Source: Pleodorina starrii (Eukaryota > Chlorophyta > Chlorophyceae > Chlamydomonadales > Volvocaceae). From it: a stretch of 64,000 nt of DNA. Location: contig BRXU01000005.1 of NCBI GenBank assembly GCA_030267565.1, positions 3,785,501 through 3,849,500 on the forward strand, in the 5' to 3' direction. Shown piece after piece: positions 34,672 to 48,416 of the stretch. Positions within the stretch are counted from its first letter, which is position 1, and every line of letters begins with the position of its first letter. Below the pieces are notes generated by a model. That model saw only the letters and a list, made by a program, of their open reading frames with translations, did not search any database and was not told the origin of the DNA. The position numbers and the translations under genes are program-made.

Positions 34672-36808
34672 ACGTTGCCCTCCCTCGCTAACCTCCCTCC
34701 CTTCCCCTGCTCCCCCGCCCCCCAAACGCCACACCGCCGTATTGCGTCGCTTCCGTCCCATCACCGCTGCCCTCCACCTTCCTCACCCCCAACAACGCCT
34801 CTTTCCAATCAGCCCCCGATTCAGCCCCCGATTCAGCCTCCGATTCCAACTCCGATTCTTGGCGGGCCGCGTTTCTCAACTGGTCCCAAACGCGTTTGTA
34901 ACACGCGGGACAACAGCTGCCAAGTCGGTACCGGTACCCTCAACGGGACCGATCGACACCCCAGAAGTCGCCGCGCGCAGCGCGCCAAGCCGCGCCGCGC
35001 TGTTAGCCAATAGCCATGCGCTCCCAACCGACCCTTCCCCCTGGCTAGGGCACCAGGGGTTCTGTCAGTAAACCTCCGTGCATCTGCCCCCAAAGCGACG
35101 CCGCGCCTTCCGCCTTCAGCCCGTGGGGCCACATCCACCATAGCACCCTGTCGTACTACTTTCGTACCGCCGCCACGAGACTGCACAGCAGGAGGTGCTG
35201 AATACGGTGCTGAAGCGCAGCAGCGGCCCTTTCAGGCCCTCCAAGAGGGTCAGCCACCAAGCTCTAGCCCAGGGTGTGCCAGGCTCCCGTCGCCGGGCCT
35301 GGCGGGGCAACGCAGGGCACATCCCATTCCATCCCATCACCTCCCCACCACACACACCTGCGCGCGGCGGTGCGCGAGGGTTTTAGCCTAAAAACCTACA
35401 ACCCACATCCCACGTCACCGAATAGGATGATAGGCGGTTGACATTGCTGGGGCCCGTCGCCGTCGCCGTCGCCGTCGGCGATCCGTTTGCAGACGCCGGT
35501 CAACGAAGGGGAACTGCGCAGCGGTGCCAGACGCCCAACGACACGAACCCGGACAAGCTCGCCTATCTCGATGCCACACACCCCTATACGTTACCGTTTA
35601 CGGGCTCCGGCCTATACGTGAATCACCTCCCTCCCTCCCGACCACCCAAAAAAAAAAAGACACCCACACATCGTCGATCACAACCCTCCGAAAGATCCTT
35701 CGGAGGATCTGGACTCAACCGCGGCCGCCACGGCCACCACCACAGTACCCGAGATACGATACGAGCGGAACACGCTTATTTGATACGATGCCTGGAGGGA
35801 CGGTCCCCGAGGCGAAGGCCGGCCGCCGCCTGCGCTTTCCGATGCCCGGGAAGAGCGGCCCGGTGATGAGCTGCGGGGCGCGGCCCGGCAGGCCTTCGCC
35901 TTCGCCTTCGCCGCTCTAGGGATTTCGAGCTTGAGAAAGGTAGGCAGGCAGGCGCCACACACGCGGCGCCGCGTGCGGCGCCGCGTACGCGAACGTGCGT
36001 TATTGCAGTAGCCTCGACCCACGGGGGTTGTCAGCCTTCAAAAAAAAGATAAAAATATTGCTTCGACGAGATTCGTGTCTTCTGTGCTCTGCTCTCCAGG
36101 AGCTTCGGCAATCTGCATGCGCGCCGGTTCTGGACAACCGCACAACCGCACAACCGAATAACCGCACAGACCGCCAACCGTAATCGCAAGGCAGCACCAC
36201 ACATGCCACACGGAAGACCGTCCTTCCCGACCCAATCTTGAATGGAACACGAGTCGCCAACAGCTGTTGGGTTCAAATTTCAAAACTTTGTTTTTTCCCT
36301 GCCAAGTGGCGTGGCAAAACTGCCGCGCTCAGGACCGAAATGGAGGTTGGGTTTTTAAATTACTCGGGAAATACCTTGGGCTACGGCCCGCCCCAGAAAG
36401 GCTATCCCTCGGGGCATTTGCGAGCGCAGCCTCCAGACATACATGCTCAGCGATGACATGGCAACACTGCGAAGACCGCAAAGTAACCGTGTGCCTGCGA
36501 CCGGCCTGACATGATAAAAGACATGCGCGCCTCCCACGTCCCACCCACTTAACCTTCCCGCCAAGCCACAAGCAAAAAGGCGCGCCATGTGGCTACATAG
36601 ATCTCTCCGCCCCTCTCCTGCCCCCGTGGAACTTCCCACGAGGTCCCCCGATTGGCGGCCCCAAACAAATGGCCGCGGCATCCTCCCTCCTCCCTTCACC
36701 CACAGCACCGAACCTCGCAGCGTTGCCTAGAAAGAAAAACAGGCTGCCTCCGCCGTTTCCAACGGCTGCTGTGCCCGGCCCGCACCCGCGCCCTCCCTTC
36801 TCCCTTCC

Positions 36809-38196
36809 TCACGTGTAACAGCGAGCGAGCCCCCTCAGCAGCCCTACCAGGCTGGCCCCCAGCTTGCGCCGCCATGCGCCGCCAACGCCGCCGCCGCTGC
36901 CGCCGCCGGCCAGGGCCGCGGCACCGACCCGCGGGTCATCGTCGTACCAACGCCCGCCTGACCACCCGGCTGCCGCTGAAGGCGGCGGCGGCGACCCACG
37001 GGTCGGCGCCTCCCCGAGCGCCGCCATGGCCGCCTCCCAGCCGTCCGGCAAGTCCAACAGCGGCCCGCCGGCTCCGGTGAGTGAAGACGTCCGCTGCACC
37101 TGTTGCTGCTGTCGCTGTGGCGGCGGCGGTGGCGGCGACCCGCTGTTCAGTGGTTCCGGAGCTTCTGAGTCCTCCTCAGTCCAGAGGCTGTCCCAGCCGC
37201 TGTCCGCCAGGCTCACGCGATAGTGCACGTTTGCCGCCGCCGCCGCCGCCGCCGCCGCCGCTGCCGCCGCCGCCGCCGCCGTCGCCGTCGCGTCGGCGGG
37301 TATCCCCAGCTGCGCCGCCATCGTCATTGCCGCCCAGTTGGCAGTAGGGCCTTGCCGCTGAGACGCGCCCCGGAACACGCTGAACGAGTCGTCGTCGACG
37401 CGCATCGATGTGCTTAAGCTGCCGTCGTCGGAGTCGCCGTTGCGGCCGCCGCCGCCGCCACTCTGGATGACGTATCCCAGTACACGCTGCATGCGCCTGC
37501 CGCCGCCGCGGTACGGCACTGCCGCAACGGAGGTGTCATCGCCGTCAGCGTCGTCCAAACTAACGGCGGCGGCGGCGGCGGCAGCGTCGCGGTTGCCGGC
37601 GCCGTACCCTGCACCGTACCCGGCGTCGGTGGCGTGCATTCGTGCGGCGACGCCCCGCGTTGTCCGGCCGTACCGATATACGGCGCCCCGCCACGTGTCC
37701 TTCGGCACCACGTGGTCCTCGCACAAGTTGCCAGTCGCAGGAGCCGCCGAGGGGCCGGCGGCGGCGGGGCCGCCGCCGGCGGTGGCGGCAGCGCTGCCAA
37801 CACCGCCAGCGACAGTTCCCAGTGAGGACAATGCGGCCATGCAGGCAGCGGTGACTGATGCAGCATTCGCCGGCCCCTGGCGCGCGTAGCCCCGGTCGCA
37901 AAGCCGTCGCTGCGGCCGACAGGGCGCCTTGCCGCCGCCGCCGCCGCTGCGGAGGCGATAGCCAAAGGCTGCCGAGGGGCCAGCCACCGTCGCGACCACT
38001 GCCGCCTTAGCGCGTCGCCGCGCCCCGCTAACGCTGACGCTCGCTCCCGCGGCGGCCGCGGCGGCGGAGGGCAGCTGCGCTGCTGAGGAGGCAACCGAGG
38101 GCCACGCCGCGGCTGCCGCTGCCGGCCCTGTAGGGCTGCAGCCGCCACTACGCCCGGTCGCATGCGCGGCGGCGGCCGCAGTCGCAGCAGTAATGC

Positions 38197-38229
<33 letters not shown>

Positions 38230-39703
38230 CACTCAGGCTGAGAATCTCCCAGCAGGTGCTTCGGGCCGAGGGATCTTGACGGCGGCGGCCGCTGCGGCCG
38301 CAAAGCGACCCGGCACCGGCGGCCGCGGCGGCCGCAGCCGCGGGACCCACTGCCGATGGCACCAACAGCGGCCAGGAGAACATCGCCCCGGCCCCGTGCG
38401 TCCCCTGCCGCGGCAGGAGCGGCGGCAGCAGGCCTTCCTGGCTGTCGAGCCAAGCGGCGATTGGCCTGCTGCCCGCCCAACCCATGCCGGGACCTGCCGC
38501 CGCTGCCGTTACCGCCGTTTCTTCCGCCGCCACCGCAGCAGCAGCTTCTGCGGCGGCGGCAGCGGCGGCGGCGGCAGGAACGTTACTGACCGTCGCACCG
38601 TCGTCGGCGCGTTGGGGCTCAGTATCCCAGCGGCCCGCGACCGCCGCCGCATCGACCTCCCTTTCCGAGTTGGTGCCGGCGCCGGGGGCGGCGGCGGCAG
38701 TGGAGGCCGCTGCCGCCGCCGTGGCAGTGGTACCCTCCGCCGCTGCAGGTGTAGCGGCGACCACACGCCCCGCCGACCCTCCAGAGCCTAACGTAAGCAG
38801 TGGCGGCAGCAGCGGCGGCGGTGATTCCCCCGGGCTGCCGTGACGAGAATCGTCATCATCACTGCCGCCACCGCTCCTGCCACCGCTGCCGCCACCGCTG
38901 CCGCCGCCGCTGCTGCAGCAGCTTCCGGCATCACCGCCTCGAGCGTGGCCGTTACCCGATGACCCCGGCCGCCGCCCGGCCAGCACCTCTGCTGGCGCTC
39001 CCGCGCCGTCCTCGGCTCCCTCCTCTCCCTCCTCTCCTGACCCCTCCACCGGGAGCTGCACGCAGGGCTCCAGGCCATCTACCAGAGCCGCGGCGCGAGG
39101 CGGCCTCAGCGTTATGGGGGGGCTAGGAGCCGCGCCGCCGACGCTGTCGCTGGCCGGGCAGCTGCTGCCGCCGCCGCCACTGCAGTTCAATGCCTGGGGC
39201 GGCCACTGTCGCAATTGCTTCTGGTGTTGGTACTGCTTATGCAGCGGCCGTGGCAGTGGCTGGGAGGAGCGGGCGAGCCCGCGGCGGGCGTGTGATGCCG
39301 GGACTTGCAGCTGCTGCTGCTGTTGCTGATGGTACAGCGAGTCCTGCAGCGGGTACGGGACTTGCCGGCAGGGTGCGGTACCATGACCGCTGGAGATGCT
39401 GTAGGATACGATGCTGTAGACGCTCAGCGGTATGGGATGCCCCATGGCGCTGAAGCTACTGAGGGCCCGCGAGGTGCACGCATCGGAGACAACAGAAGGC
39501 GGGATGCCGTCGCAGATCGAGCCGCTTGCCTCCGCCCGCAGGCAGGGCAGACCGGCGCTGACGATTTGTGCGGACGTGTAGCTGCAGCTGTCCATGGGCG
39601 GGAGCTGCGGTGCGCTGGTGCAAGCGGCGGGGTCGGCTCGCGAATTAATGTTGCTGTTACCAGCGCAAACATGCGCAGCCAGCGAGACGGGATTCACTGG
39701 CAT
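36809..39703 (-). CDS. Unrecognised Ala/Gly/Ser/Gln-rich protein, 964 residues
   Basis: A single open frame of 964 codons starts at an ATG (39703) two codons after an in-frame stop and ends at TGA (36809-36811). No intron is needed. The product has Gln runs near residues 125-133, long polyAla and Gly/Ser tracts, acidic stretches, and a more ordered C-terminus containing DLPDGWEAAMAALGEA and RRKLGASLVGLLRGLARCY. I recognise no domain. An upstream exon joined by splicing just inside the 5' end cannot be excluded. Volvocine regulatory and scaffold proteins often look like this, but no function is implied. Opposite-strand frames are shorter and broken. Confidence 0.55.
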
Positions 39704-41099
39704 GGGTTATAGGCAGATAAACAACGTCCTGACAGCTCCAAACTTTCAGTGGTGATAGCTCCTCGTATGGGCGTGCAGGCAGGCGCGGATGGGGGCCGAT
39801 TCGTTGGCCCCCGCGGAACCCACGGGTCGCTGCACAAACAACAATCTTGATGCCGATATTTTGCAGTTATAATATGTTGGCCATACTCATGAGGCCCAGG
39901 TCTGTAGTGGACAGGGAAGTTCAACGGTGGAGCAGTTAACGAGTTAAGGCACCGTAACCCTAGAGAATTTCATGGTATGCCAGTCGCAACGCAATTCACT
40001 CAGTTGTTACTGGAATGACAAGACAGGGCAGTACTTGTTGGCCCGTGCAAAGCCTATAGAGCTAGCCCGGGAAAACAATGCAAACCCTGGCTGGCTAAGG
40101 CCTCAGAAGCGCTCCCAGGGTTCTCCATCCAACACACTTTAGTGTAGCTGGCCCTCTGGTTGTGTGTACCAAAGCCTCGCCGGCGGCGCTAGATGTCCCA
40201 CTTTACCATTGAACTCACCTTCTCGCTTCTCTTCGCCTCGCAGACTACGAACCTTCCAGCATCCGTTTACAAAGGTTGTTAAAGATTAGCTGGTTTCAAC
40301 ATGACATGTTCGAGAAAGTTTGTGCACCCAGGGCGGGTTGCACCTTAACAACCTGAACCTTATCACTGCCGTGTGATGTGCCATCTAAAACTGACAAGGC
40401 CAACTAGAATCTTATTTGTGTTCTCGGGTAAAGCTCCTGGCTGTCCCCTGGCCTGCTGGCCAGGAGTTGAAAGCTGCGTACTGCGTACTGCATTGCTTAT
40501 TAATAAATATTTGCACACGTGGCTGCGCGAGGGAGTGTCCTGGCACACCGTCTTCCATCATTCTCACCGTACATGCATTCTATCGGGAGCTATCCGAATC
40601 GCTGGTCTTGCATTGCAACCATTACCTGAAGCGCTGAGCCTGTCGTGTGACGAACAGGGACCAACTGCTGAATTTGTCAGCCCACGGCGTATCGTGGACC
40701 TACCAGCTCGCCACAGCTGCACTATAAACTACGTTGAATGTTGTTAAGCTGCTTCTTTAAGCCATTAGAGTGCAAACTACTTCAACAGGGGGCAAACGCT
40801 CGATTTCGGCGCGACCCTGCGCGACAGGGTCCGACAGGGTCTGACAGGATGACCCAACCACCTCGGCAAAATGAAATGCCATCAATTTGCATGTTCCTTT
40901 CCAACTAATATAGCAGCACGGTGGAGCCTGCAGGCACGAACTCACAGTTCACCCCTAGTCAGACCTACAATCGAGAGAACCCTGTACTGTGCCCAGGCTC
41001 AGTAGGGCTCAGTTCGCGGTCGCACCGTTGTTGCGCCCGCCCGTCTTCCATTCCGCTGTTTTCCCTGACCGACTCCCATACTCTCCCAACAGGAGGGTT
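39704..41099. other. Intergenic
   Basis: Less GC-rich than the flanks. No supported gene, and no clear promoter element for the adjacent minus-strand frame. Confidence 0.45.
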
Positions 41100-41425
41100 G
41101 CAAGGATTAGGAATTGGGTTCGGGTACCGGTCAGGCAGAAATTAGGATTCGGCGAGCGGGGACAGGATTAGGATACAAAGTCGATGTCAGGTTTAGGATT
41201 AGGGCCACGGGTGCAGGATTAGGATTCGCCCCCAGCCGCAGGATTAGGATTGGGACACTGCACGGGGATGTGGATTACAACCCCGCCCCTAGGATTTGGA
41301 TACGAACCCCACTCTGGGATAGAGAATTGAAAGTGGTACCCCACAGCAGGGATTGAAGGATTGCTGACCAGTACCCACCCCTTGGATTAGAGGATTGGGA
41401 CCCCTTTGCAACCCTCCGTCCCAAC
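41100..41425 (+). repeat. Dispersed 'ggattaggattggg' repeat, copy A
   Basis: Degenerate units containing aggattaggatt recur across ~320 bp. The right-hand ~185 bp (about 41,240-41,425) closely matches the reverse complement of 57,733-57,915. Copy A is plus-oriented by this convention. Confidence 0.85.
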
Positions 41426-44400
41426 CTTTCGGAGTCCCACCCATGGAAGCAATAATCCGCATCAGGTCCCAGATGGATGTTACGGTTGCAAGACGCACAC
41501 AGCTTACGCGTTCAGATGCTGCTCCGGTTGAACCGCGACCACCAGCCGCGTTGTTGTGCTTGTTACAGTGGGCTCCAGGACCCACGGAAGGGTAAAGCCA
41601 ACGTCCCAACCGGCCTTCCATGCACCACTGGCGCTTATTCGTCATCTCGGCGCTTGTTCGTCATCTCGGCGCCAAGCAGCAGCACCATCAGCCTCCAGCC
41701 CGTTTTCCATCCAGCTCCACGTATGATTATTCCCATCCCCAAACCATAGAGAGATAGCAGGCATCAACATAGAGAGCAGGCAGTACGGTAGACCCCGCGG
41801 CCCGCGCGCTTCGGTGGCTCAACCCCAAGCGCTGCGACAATTCGTGTAGGAACCAGGCTACAGTCCGGCGTGGTTGTTGCGCCCATACGACAGGTGACGG
41901 CGCTGCCAGCTGCTTTTGTTATAACCAGGGTGCAATTCAGGTGTAACGTACTGTATGCATTTCCATAGCTAAAGGCGGAGGCACACAGGTTGTATGTAGG
42001 TGCCGAATACGCCTGCGCCCATGTGAACACTGGTTGCATCCCCCCAACCCCAACTTCGCGACTCTGAACGAGTCCTACTCTTTGCTGTTGTCTTTGTACC
42101 CTGCTGTTGCCTTTGACCACGGTTCTACACCTGCCGTGCAGACGGGCGTCAGCCCCGGCGGCCAGCAGACACCGCAAGCTCGCGATCCAGCCGCTCCACA
42201 AGGGGCCGATTTTAATGAGGCAACACACGAAAAGATGTGGCGAGGGGCCTAATTTGGAAAGGACAATTACGAAAGGTTGTGACAGGAGCTCAATAGAGTA
42301 GGGTCGGAATCGAGACGGCGCCACCTCATCACCAATCCATCAATCAACTGCCGCCGGTGCGAGCCGACTGCTGATGAGCCAGCCTAGCCTTGCGCACCTG
42401 CGACAGCCAGCCACGAACAACCCCAGATAGACGAGCGGCTGCGTGCGGGGCGAATAAAGTAAAGCCCTCCAGTGCAGCGTGAAACAAACGCGACCAAGTA
42501 CGACAGGACTTGACACGCGCTCCGGGACCGAGCGCAAGGCCCGGCATATAGAGCCGCACCGCAATCGCGAAGCGCCACCGCGCACCACCGTCAGTTGTCC
42601 GCGTCGTGTATTAGTATCCCATTAAACTTGCGTGGTGTGGGGGATAAGAGGGAAACGCGGTGACCTGGACGAGGTCCGGGGAACAACGACCCATGCACCC
42701 AATCGCCGGGAGTATCGGCCGCAGCGCCGCCTGGGCCCCTATCACGTGAGCGACACACGCGAGTGAGAACAGCTAACAGCCATAGAAAGATAGAATGTAC
42801 CCTGAAGTAGTGCTTGCAAGAGTGCGAGCGGGCAGAGGTCCTGCAAAAACAATCAATTATGCAAGTGTGTATGATTGTTTAATGATGCCCTCCGTTTGCC
42901 ACGGAAGGAAAGGCAACCACCGCCCCTACCCTGCCGGGGAAAGACAGCAACCACTGGGGAAAAAGCCCACCACCGCCGCCAACCGCCAACCAACCGCCAA
43001 GCCCACCACCGCCGCGACCAGGAAGTGAAGGAGTGCCGGGGCCTGCAACTCATTGCTGGCCCCCGAATAAGTAGACAGCGCGCGCACATTATTGCACTAG
43101 CGTGATGCCTAACGACAACGTGCCTCAGCGATCCGTCCAACCCGTGCGTCCATGCCTGCGCCCGAAAGTCCTCACATGAAACACAAGCAACGCGTCGAAC
43201 GAACGTCATGCCGCACTAAACCCCGTCAACGTTTTCCGAGGGCACCGTTTCTCACATGTGACATGTGGAGAGGGTGACATGCGGCGGCGTCAAAGCGCCC
43301 GACGGCGGCGCACGGCCAGCACAACGCACGCGAGGCGCGGGCGCGCCTCGCCCTCGATTCGCCGTCCCGCATCACGCACCTCCTGGCAGCAGCCCAGGGA
43401 ACATGGGGCTCTCATGCTCATGATGAGAGCATGAGTGAGTGCTCATGCAAGTCATGCTCTCACTCAGCTCACCAGATGCCGGCCGATGACGCGTCCGAAA
43501 CCGCGCACCTCCCAACTGGAGAGAACACACACAGTTACTCCTGGTGAACCGGCGCCGTAAAGCTCAAAATATTAAAGTGACGGAATGGAAGGGCCATTAC
43601 CGGTACTGGCCGCACGATTCGAGTTCGCGGTACTCCAGAACACCTATCGTCAACAACAAGTTAAAAGTACCAAGTTCTGTCCACCAATTTCTCGTTATTC
43701 AGCGACGGATTGGGTTGCCGCACGCCTCCGCAAACGTAAGCTGCGTGGGTCGCGGGGCGGCAGGAGAGGCATGCATCCAAACAAACCACGGGTCGGAAAC
43801 GAGACGCCGCTCCGCGCCGGTCAACATCGCAGTTGGCGGACGGCGGCAGCGTGCAGCAAAAATAAGCAAGGGCATGGGTGCAACCTCCTGCCAGGGACAC
43901 ACGTCGAAAACCATGTTAGCGCACTTATGCCGTCATCGGATCACGCCCTCCCTTTTATCGGCTTATAATTCACAGCAGCCGCGATCGCACCAGCACCAGC
44001 CGCAGCGGCTGACTGCGCCAAACTTTGAATTCCGGTAAGAACCAGCAACCACCATGATTTCTTCGATGCTGCCATTCATGAAAAGTTGCTCGCCACTGGA
44101 TTGAAGCCTCCGACGATCTCACGATCTGTGTGTGTCGAGAGTTGATGTCGACTACTCGACTTCCCTCTCGGGGTGGGGTCCCACAGGTCCACCGCCACCG
44201 CCATCGTGCGCCGTACTACCGTAAACAACCAACCTAACCGTCCCAACAGCACGCGATCACCGACGAAACATGGCTTCATGACTTTTGAGGTTCCTGTTCC
44301 TCAAAAGCCTAAGGAAAGTGTCCACCAAACCAAAGCTATCCCCATTATTACTCGCCTCCAGAGCGCTCTCCAAACCCAACACAAGAATGCCGCGCGTTTC

Positions 44401-45983
44401 GACCAGCGCGGTTTGCTGTACGACATGCAGAGCGACACGTGGACCTGTCAACAATGGTACTGCGTATGCCACACCACCTCGAATTTCCGCAGGGGAATGT
44501 ATGCTGTAAACCTCGGTCGATAGTACGTAGCCTAGACCGCAGCTAGCTTCCCTCTCTACCAGCCGGCCCGCTGGCCTCGCTGGCTTACCGTACTCGCTGG
44601 CTTATCCTTCCGAGGGTCTGGAGCCCTCTGTATACCAACAACATACAACAACTCTTCCATTCCCTCAAAGCGCCAAAATGACTGACTGTGCCACAACACC
44701 CAAACGCGACTGTACAGATGGGCCCGTATGATATTCACGTCGTTTGTACCTGCTGTACCTCTTCCCTTTTCCCTCCCTCTTCTCTTCATGACGGCAAGGC
44801 CGAGCCGGCATGTCGCCCTCCCCTCCGCTCCCCTCCCCTCCCTCTCGTGCGCCGCTCATCCTCCCCTCTCTCCTCCCTCCTCTAGTGAAGGGGAGAGAGA
44901 GAGAGCGGTGTCTGTATACATACGTAGCAATAGCGCCTCCAGCAATGAACTTTCGTTCGTAACTGACGGAATTGCGCAACGCGTGCCATCGAAAGCCCCG
45001 TCACGCCCCGCCGCTGCACACAGCCCAAGATACGCGAACTAACTGGGCACATCCCAGCCAGCCCGCCCGCCAAAGGGACCCCACATGGACCGCGCGCGCG
45101 CAAGCCGCCCAGCCAGACAAAAATAGCTTTGAAACAATCGAAGCTGTGCCATCGACCCGCCTTCTACACCACGCGCAACCGCGCCTCATCGCAAGAACCA
45201 GATACATCCCCGCAGGGCCGTTAAGAAATTCCAAAATGTTTTCAAATTTTCGAGAGGGAGGGGCCGAACAAACAGACAAAAAAGACGTCGTTAGAACTCT
45301 CGCGCTGTGTTGATTCTGGCGGCGGCTCCACGGGCATTGCACCTTGCACTTGTTGCGCGCGCACTGGCAGGGCCCGACCCGGCCAGTCGCAGCGAGCTGA
45401 ACTCGCTGGAATCCGGCCGCCGCCCTCGCCCATGTCCCTCCGTCGTCCCTGTGTGTGCTTCCTGGTCTTCCTGTGCTTCCTTGGTCTACCATGCACACCA
45501 TGTCGCATGTCGTACGTCGATGCGCTGGGCCGCGCGTCCTGCCTGGTCGGGGCCCGGGGCCCGGTACCAAGGCGGGGCCGCGCACTGGCCGGGCGCGTAT
45601 TCGTTCGGATGATTCGAGTAATCAATTAATACAAGGTGACCAGGGCTCCCCCTCCTCGGCTCATGCACGACCCGCCGCACCCGCACCCCGCGGCACGCCA
45701 GCAAACTGAGGGCGCAACGCAGGCGCCTGCGCTTGACGACCGCCGGCCGAGCCCGTGCAGGGCACACGGGGCCGCACGGCAAATGAATGACCCCCCTGCG
45801 TTTCCACGCCACTTCCACTCGCGCTCCTGGAGCCCGGCACCAAGGGGCAATGGTACGACACACAAAGTACGGAATTGGTGGTGCAACGGTACCGCACACA
45901 AAGAAAGGACAAGTTCAATGGCTGGTTCTGTGACGCATACGCGGACGGCGCATGCATGGCCTCGACGGATACGCAGCACGATG
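41426..45983. other. Gene-poor stretch
   Basis: No gene supported. Around 43,405-43,475 nested short palindromes are built from ctcatgctc/gagcatgag. At 44,816-44,884 there is a CTCCC-rich tract followed by (ga)n. A short plus-strand frame at about 44,173-44,523 looks protein-like (84 residues after its ATG) but matches nothing I know. Confidence 0.45.
43409..43475. repeat. Cluster of nested palindromes (CTCATGCTC/GAGCATGAG)
   Basis: ctcatgctc (43411-43419) pairs with gagcatgag (43427-43435). gctctcat also pairs with atgagagc, and gagtgag with ctcactc further right, so several alternative hairpins share the same bases. Confidence 0.6.
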
Positions 45984-45988
45984 TTACA
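45984..45988 (-). terminator. TGTAA poly(A) signal for the 46.0-48.4 kb gene
   Basis: TGTAA on the minus strand, ~45 nt beyond the stop codon at 46033. TGTAA is the dominant poly(A) signal of chlorophycean nuclear genes, and its position supports 46033 as a true gene end. Confidence 0.5.
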
Positions 45989-46032
45989 CCCTCCCTCTTT
46001 GGAGGCCCTAAGAATATATACAAGCGCCGCCA

Positions 46033-48416
46033 TCACAGCCACACCGCGTCTGCGGTCAGCGATGTCAGCAGCAGCGGCGGCAGCGGCGGCGGTGCTCCAT
46101 GCCCCTCCCTGGAGAGCCACCAGACTGGCAGGTTGGGCGCGGCAGCACCGCCGCCGCCAGCGGCGCCGCCGCCGCCGCCGCGCCAGCAGCAGCCGCAAAC
46201 GCCATTGCCGACGATGCCGCGCACCGCAGCCGCGGCGGCCGCTGCTGCCGCGGCGGCTCCGTCGCCGTGCGACAGCTCGTCCAACTTGATAATGTCATCA
46301 TCCTCGAACAGCGCACGAAGCATGTCTGTGCCGAAAAGACATCCTCCGCTGGGCTCCTGCGCGGCGGCTGCGGCGGCGCCGCCACCGGCCCCGTCGTCCA
46401 CGCCGTACCACTCCAGACTTTGAATGTACGACTGAGTAAAATCGGTACAACAGCCCGATTCCAGCATCGCCGGCGGCTCGGCAGCCAACAGATTGAGCAC
46501 TTCGACCGTAGCCGGCGCGCGGCCCCTCTCCTGCTGCTGCAGCTGCAGCATCTGCGCCGCCATGGGCACGCGCCGCCCGCAAGACTGCAGGGCAAGGCTA
46601 TCGCGCAGCCCAGAGCTTTCCAGGCTGTACGACCCCGCCCTCGTCATCGCCCCGCCCACGAGCGCCGCCGCCACTGGCGCTGGTGCCGCCGCCGCCCGTG
46701 CCGCCCGCGGCGGCAGGAGCTCGTAGCGAAAGCCCGCGGCTTCCCATACGGGCTCGGCTGCTGCCTGTGACTCCGTCTCTCCGTGCAGCCCCAGCACAGA
46801 CACGCACGGGCACTCCTGCTCGTCGAAGGGCAGCGGCCCGTCCGGCTCCGCCAGCCCGACAGAACCCGGCGGCTCCGGAACCGGGATCTGAAGGGAGCGG
46901 CCCTCCGCCGGCAGCCCCAGGAGGTGCAGCAGGGCCGCGTTGCGGCGCGGCTTGGCGGCTCCGGGCAGCCAGCGCATTGTGGGCAGGAGCTTGGACGCGT
47001 CGGAGGCGCTCGCGACGTCGTCGTTGCCGTCGTCGGCAGCTGCTGCCGCTGTGGCGGCGGCCAAGCGGGGCCGAGGCACCCACGGCTCGCCATCGCGCCA
47101 CCCAACCGCCGCCGCCGCCGCCAATGATGTCCTGGATGTCTGCAGGCCGCCCCCGTACGTCTCCGCTACCTGCGCTACGAGGCCGGAGTGCACCCAGGCC
47201 GTGACCCGCACGGCGGGACCCGCGGCACTGTCGCCGGCGCCGGCGCCGACGTCGGGCATCAGGTCGTCGTCGTCGTCGTCGCCCCGGGCGCACTGGCCGT
47301 ACACCGCACCTCCGCCGCTGATGTCAAGCACGTCCGTGGGCCGAAGCCAGTAGCTCATGTTGCCACTCCCCGTCGCCGCCGCAGCCCCTGCCGCCGGGGC
47401 CTTCGACGCCGTCGCATGACGGTCGCCGGCGCCGCTACCGCCGGTGAGCCTATCCCTGGATGGTAGGTTGCAAACGCTCAGGGCGAGGCGAGCAGCGCCG
47501 CTGGCGGCGGCTGCGGAAGGGTGGGAGGGAAGCGGACACCTGGTCAGGCATCTTCCGCCGCTGCTGCCGCCGCCACCGCCACCGCGTGTGGGGTGAGGCC
47601 GGCGAGAGTAGGTGTGGGAGCGGTTGGGCTTTTGCGCAACCGCGAGGGACGAGGCCGGGGCGGCGCCTGGGGCCGTCCGCTGCTGAAGCGCTCTCGCTGC
47701 CGGGCTGGCGGGCGCCTGCTGGTGGTGCTGCAGGTTGCCGTCTAGGTGTTGGCCGAGGGCAGCGCAGTAGGACGCCACACCGTAATTGGCCATTCCGCGA
47801 ACGCGGATGGCGGCGCCTGGGAAATGACGCCAGATGTCGCGCGCCAGCGAGGGGTGGGGGTTCAGTACGATGGCAAGTGTGGCAGCGGGGCCGCGGTCAG
47901 GCGGCGGCGCGATGCAGTGCGCGTGGGCGGTTCCACATGCAATGTTGGGCGATGTAGCTTCGGGGCTGTGTTGTGGGTTAAGGGCGCGGGGCGGCGATGC
48001 GGCGGGCACAAGCCGGGGGAGCGCTGGTCTCGTGACAGTGACTTAAGGTGTAGCTGTACGGTGTCGGTGCCGACGTACGAACAGCGCCCAAACTCAAGCG
48101 TGTGCAGCATCGCACCTGATGGCATGTTGATCTCGAAGAACAGCTCATCGGCGCTGTCAGAGGCGATGGCAATGCCCGTGACGGACTGCACCTGCATTTT
48201 GAAATGCGATGCACCACCGGCGCCCAACCATACCCGCACCGGGACATCGGCGCCGCGGCCTCTGGACGCGCAGTGGGACCGAATGTACAACTCCGCCGGC
48301 CGCAGCGAGCAGCACCTTCCGCTCAGATGCTGCAGGGATAGGTGCGGCTGCAACAGGCGAATCGCCCTTCGAAAGTCGTCCGAAGCGGCGTGCTCACAGC
48401 ACCACACCCTGAGCAT
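46033..48416 (-). CDS. Unrecognised low-complexity protein (at least two exons)
   Basis: The terminal exon is an open frame from about 48,009 down to a stop at 46033-46035, ~650 codons. Its left edge has no ATG. A second in-phase-unresolved segment at about 48,416-48,030 reads LLQPHLSLQHLSGRCC, later FFEINMPSGAMLHTLEFGR, and begins with a possible ATG at 48416, so the two are probably exons of one gene with an intron near 48.0 kb. The terminal exon has Ala/Gly runs, an acidic DDDDDD stretch, ordered islands (SLARDIWRHFPGAAI, MSYWLRPTDVLDISGGG) and a FEDDDIIKLDEL acidic segment near the C-terminus. I do not recognise the family. A minus-strand TATAA near 48,436 could be a promoter element. Confidence 0.5.

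Larger units (their letters stand above)
30251..36808. other. Gene-poor stretch with small repeats
   Basis: No open frame carries a recognisable domain or a coherent splice structure. Notable content is listed separately: direct repeats at 31.1, 32.25, 32.75 and 33.02 kb, and a TATA-like box at 33.75 kb. Other simple runs include (ga)n at about 34,649-34,671. Confidence 0.5.
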
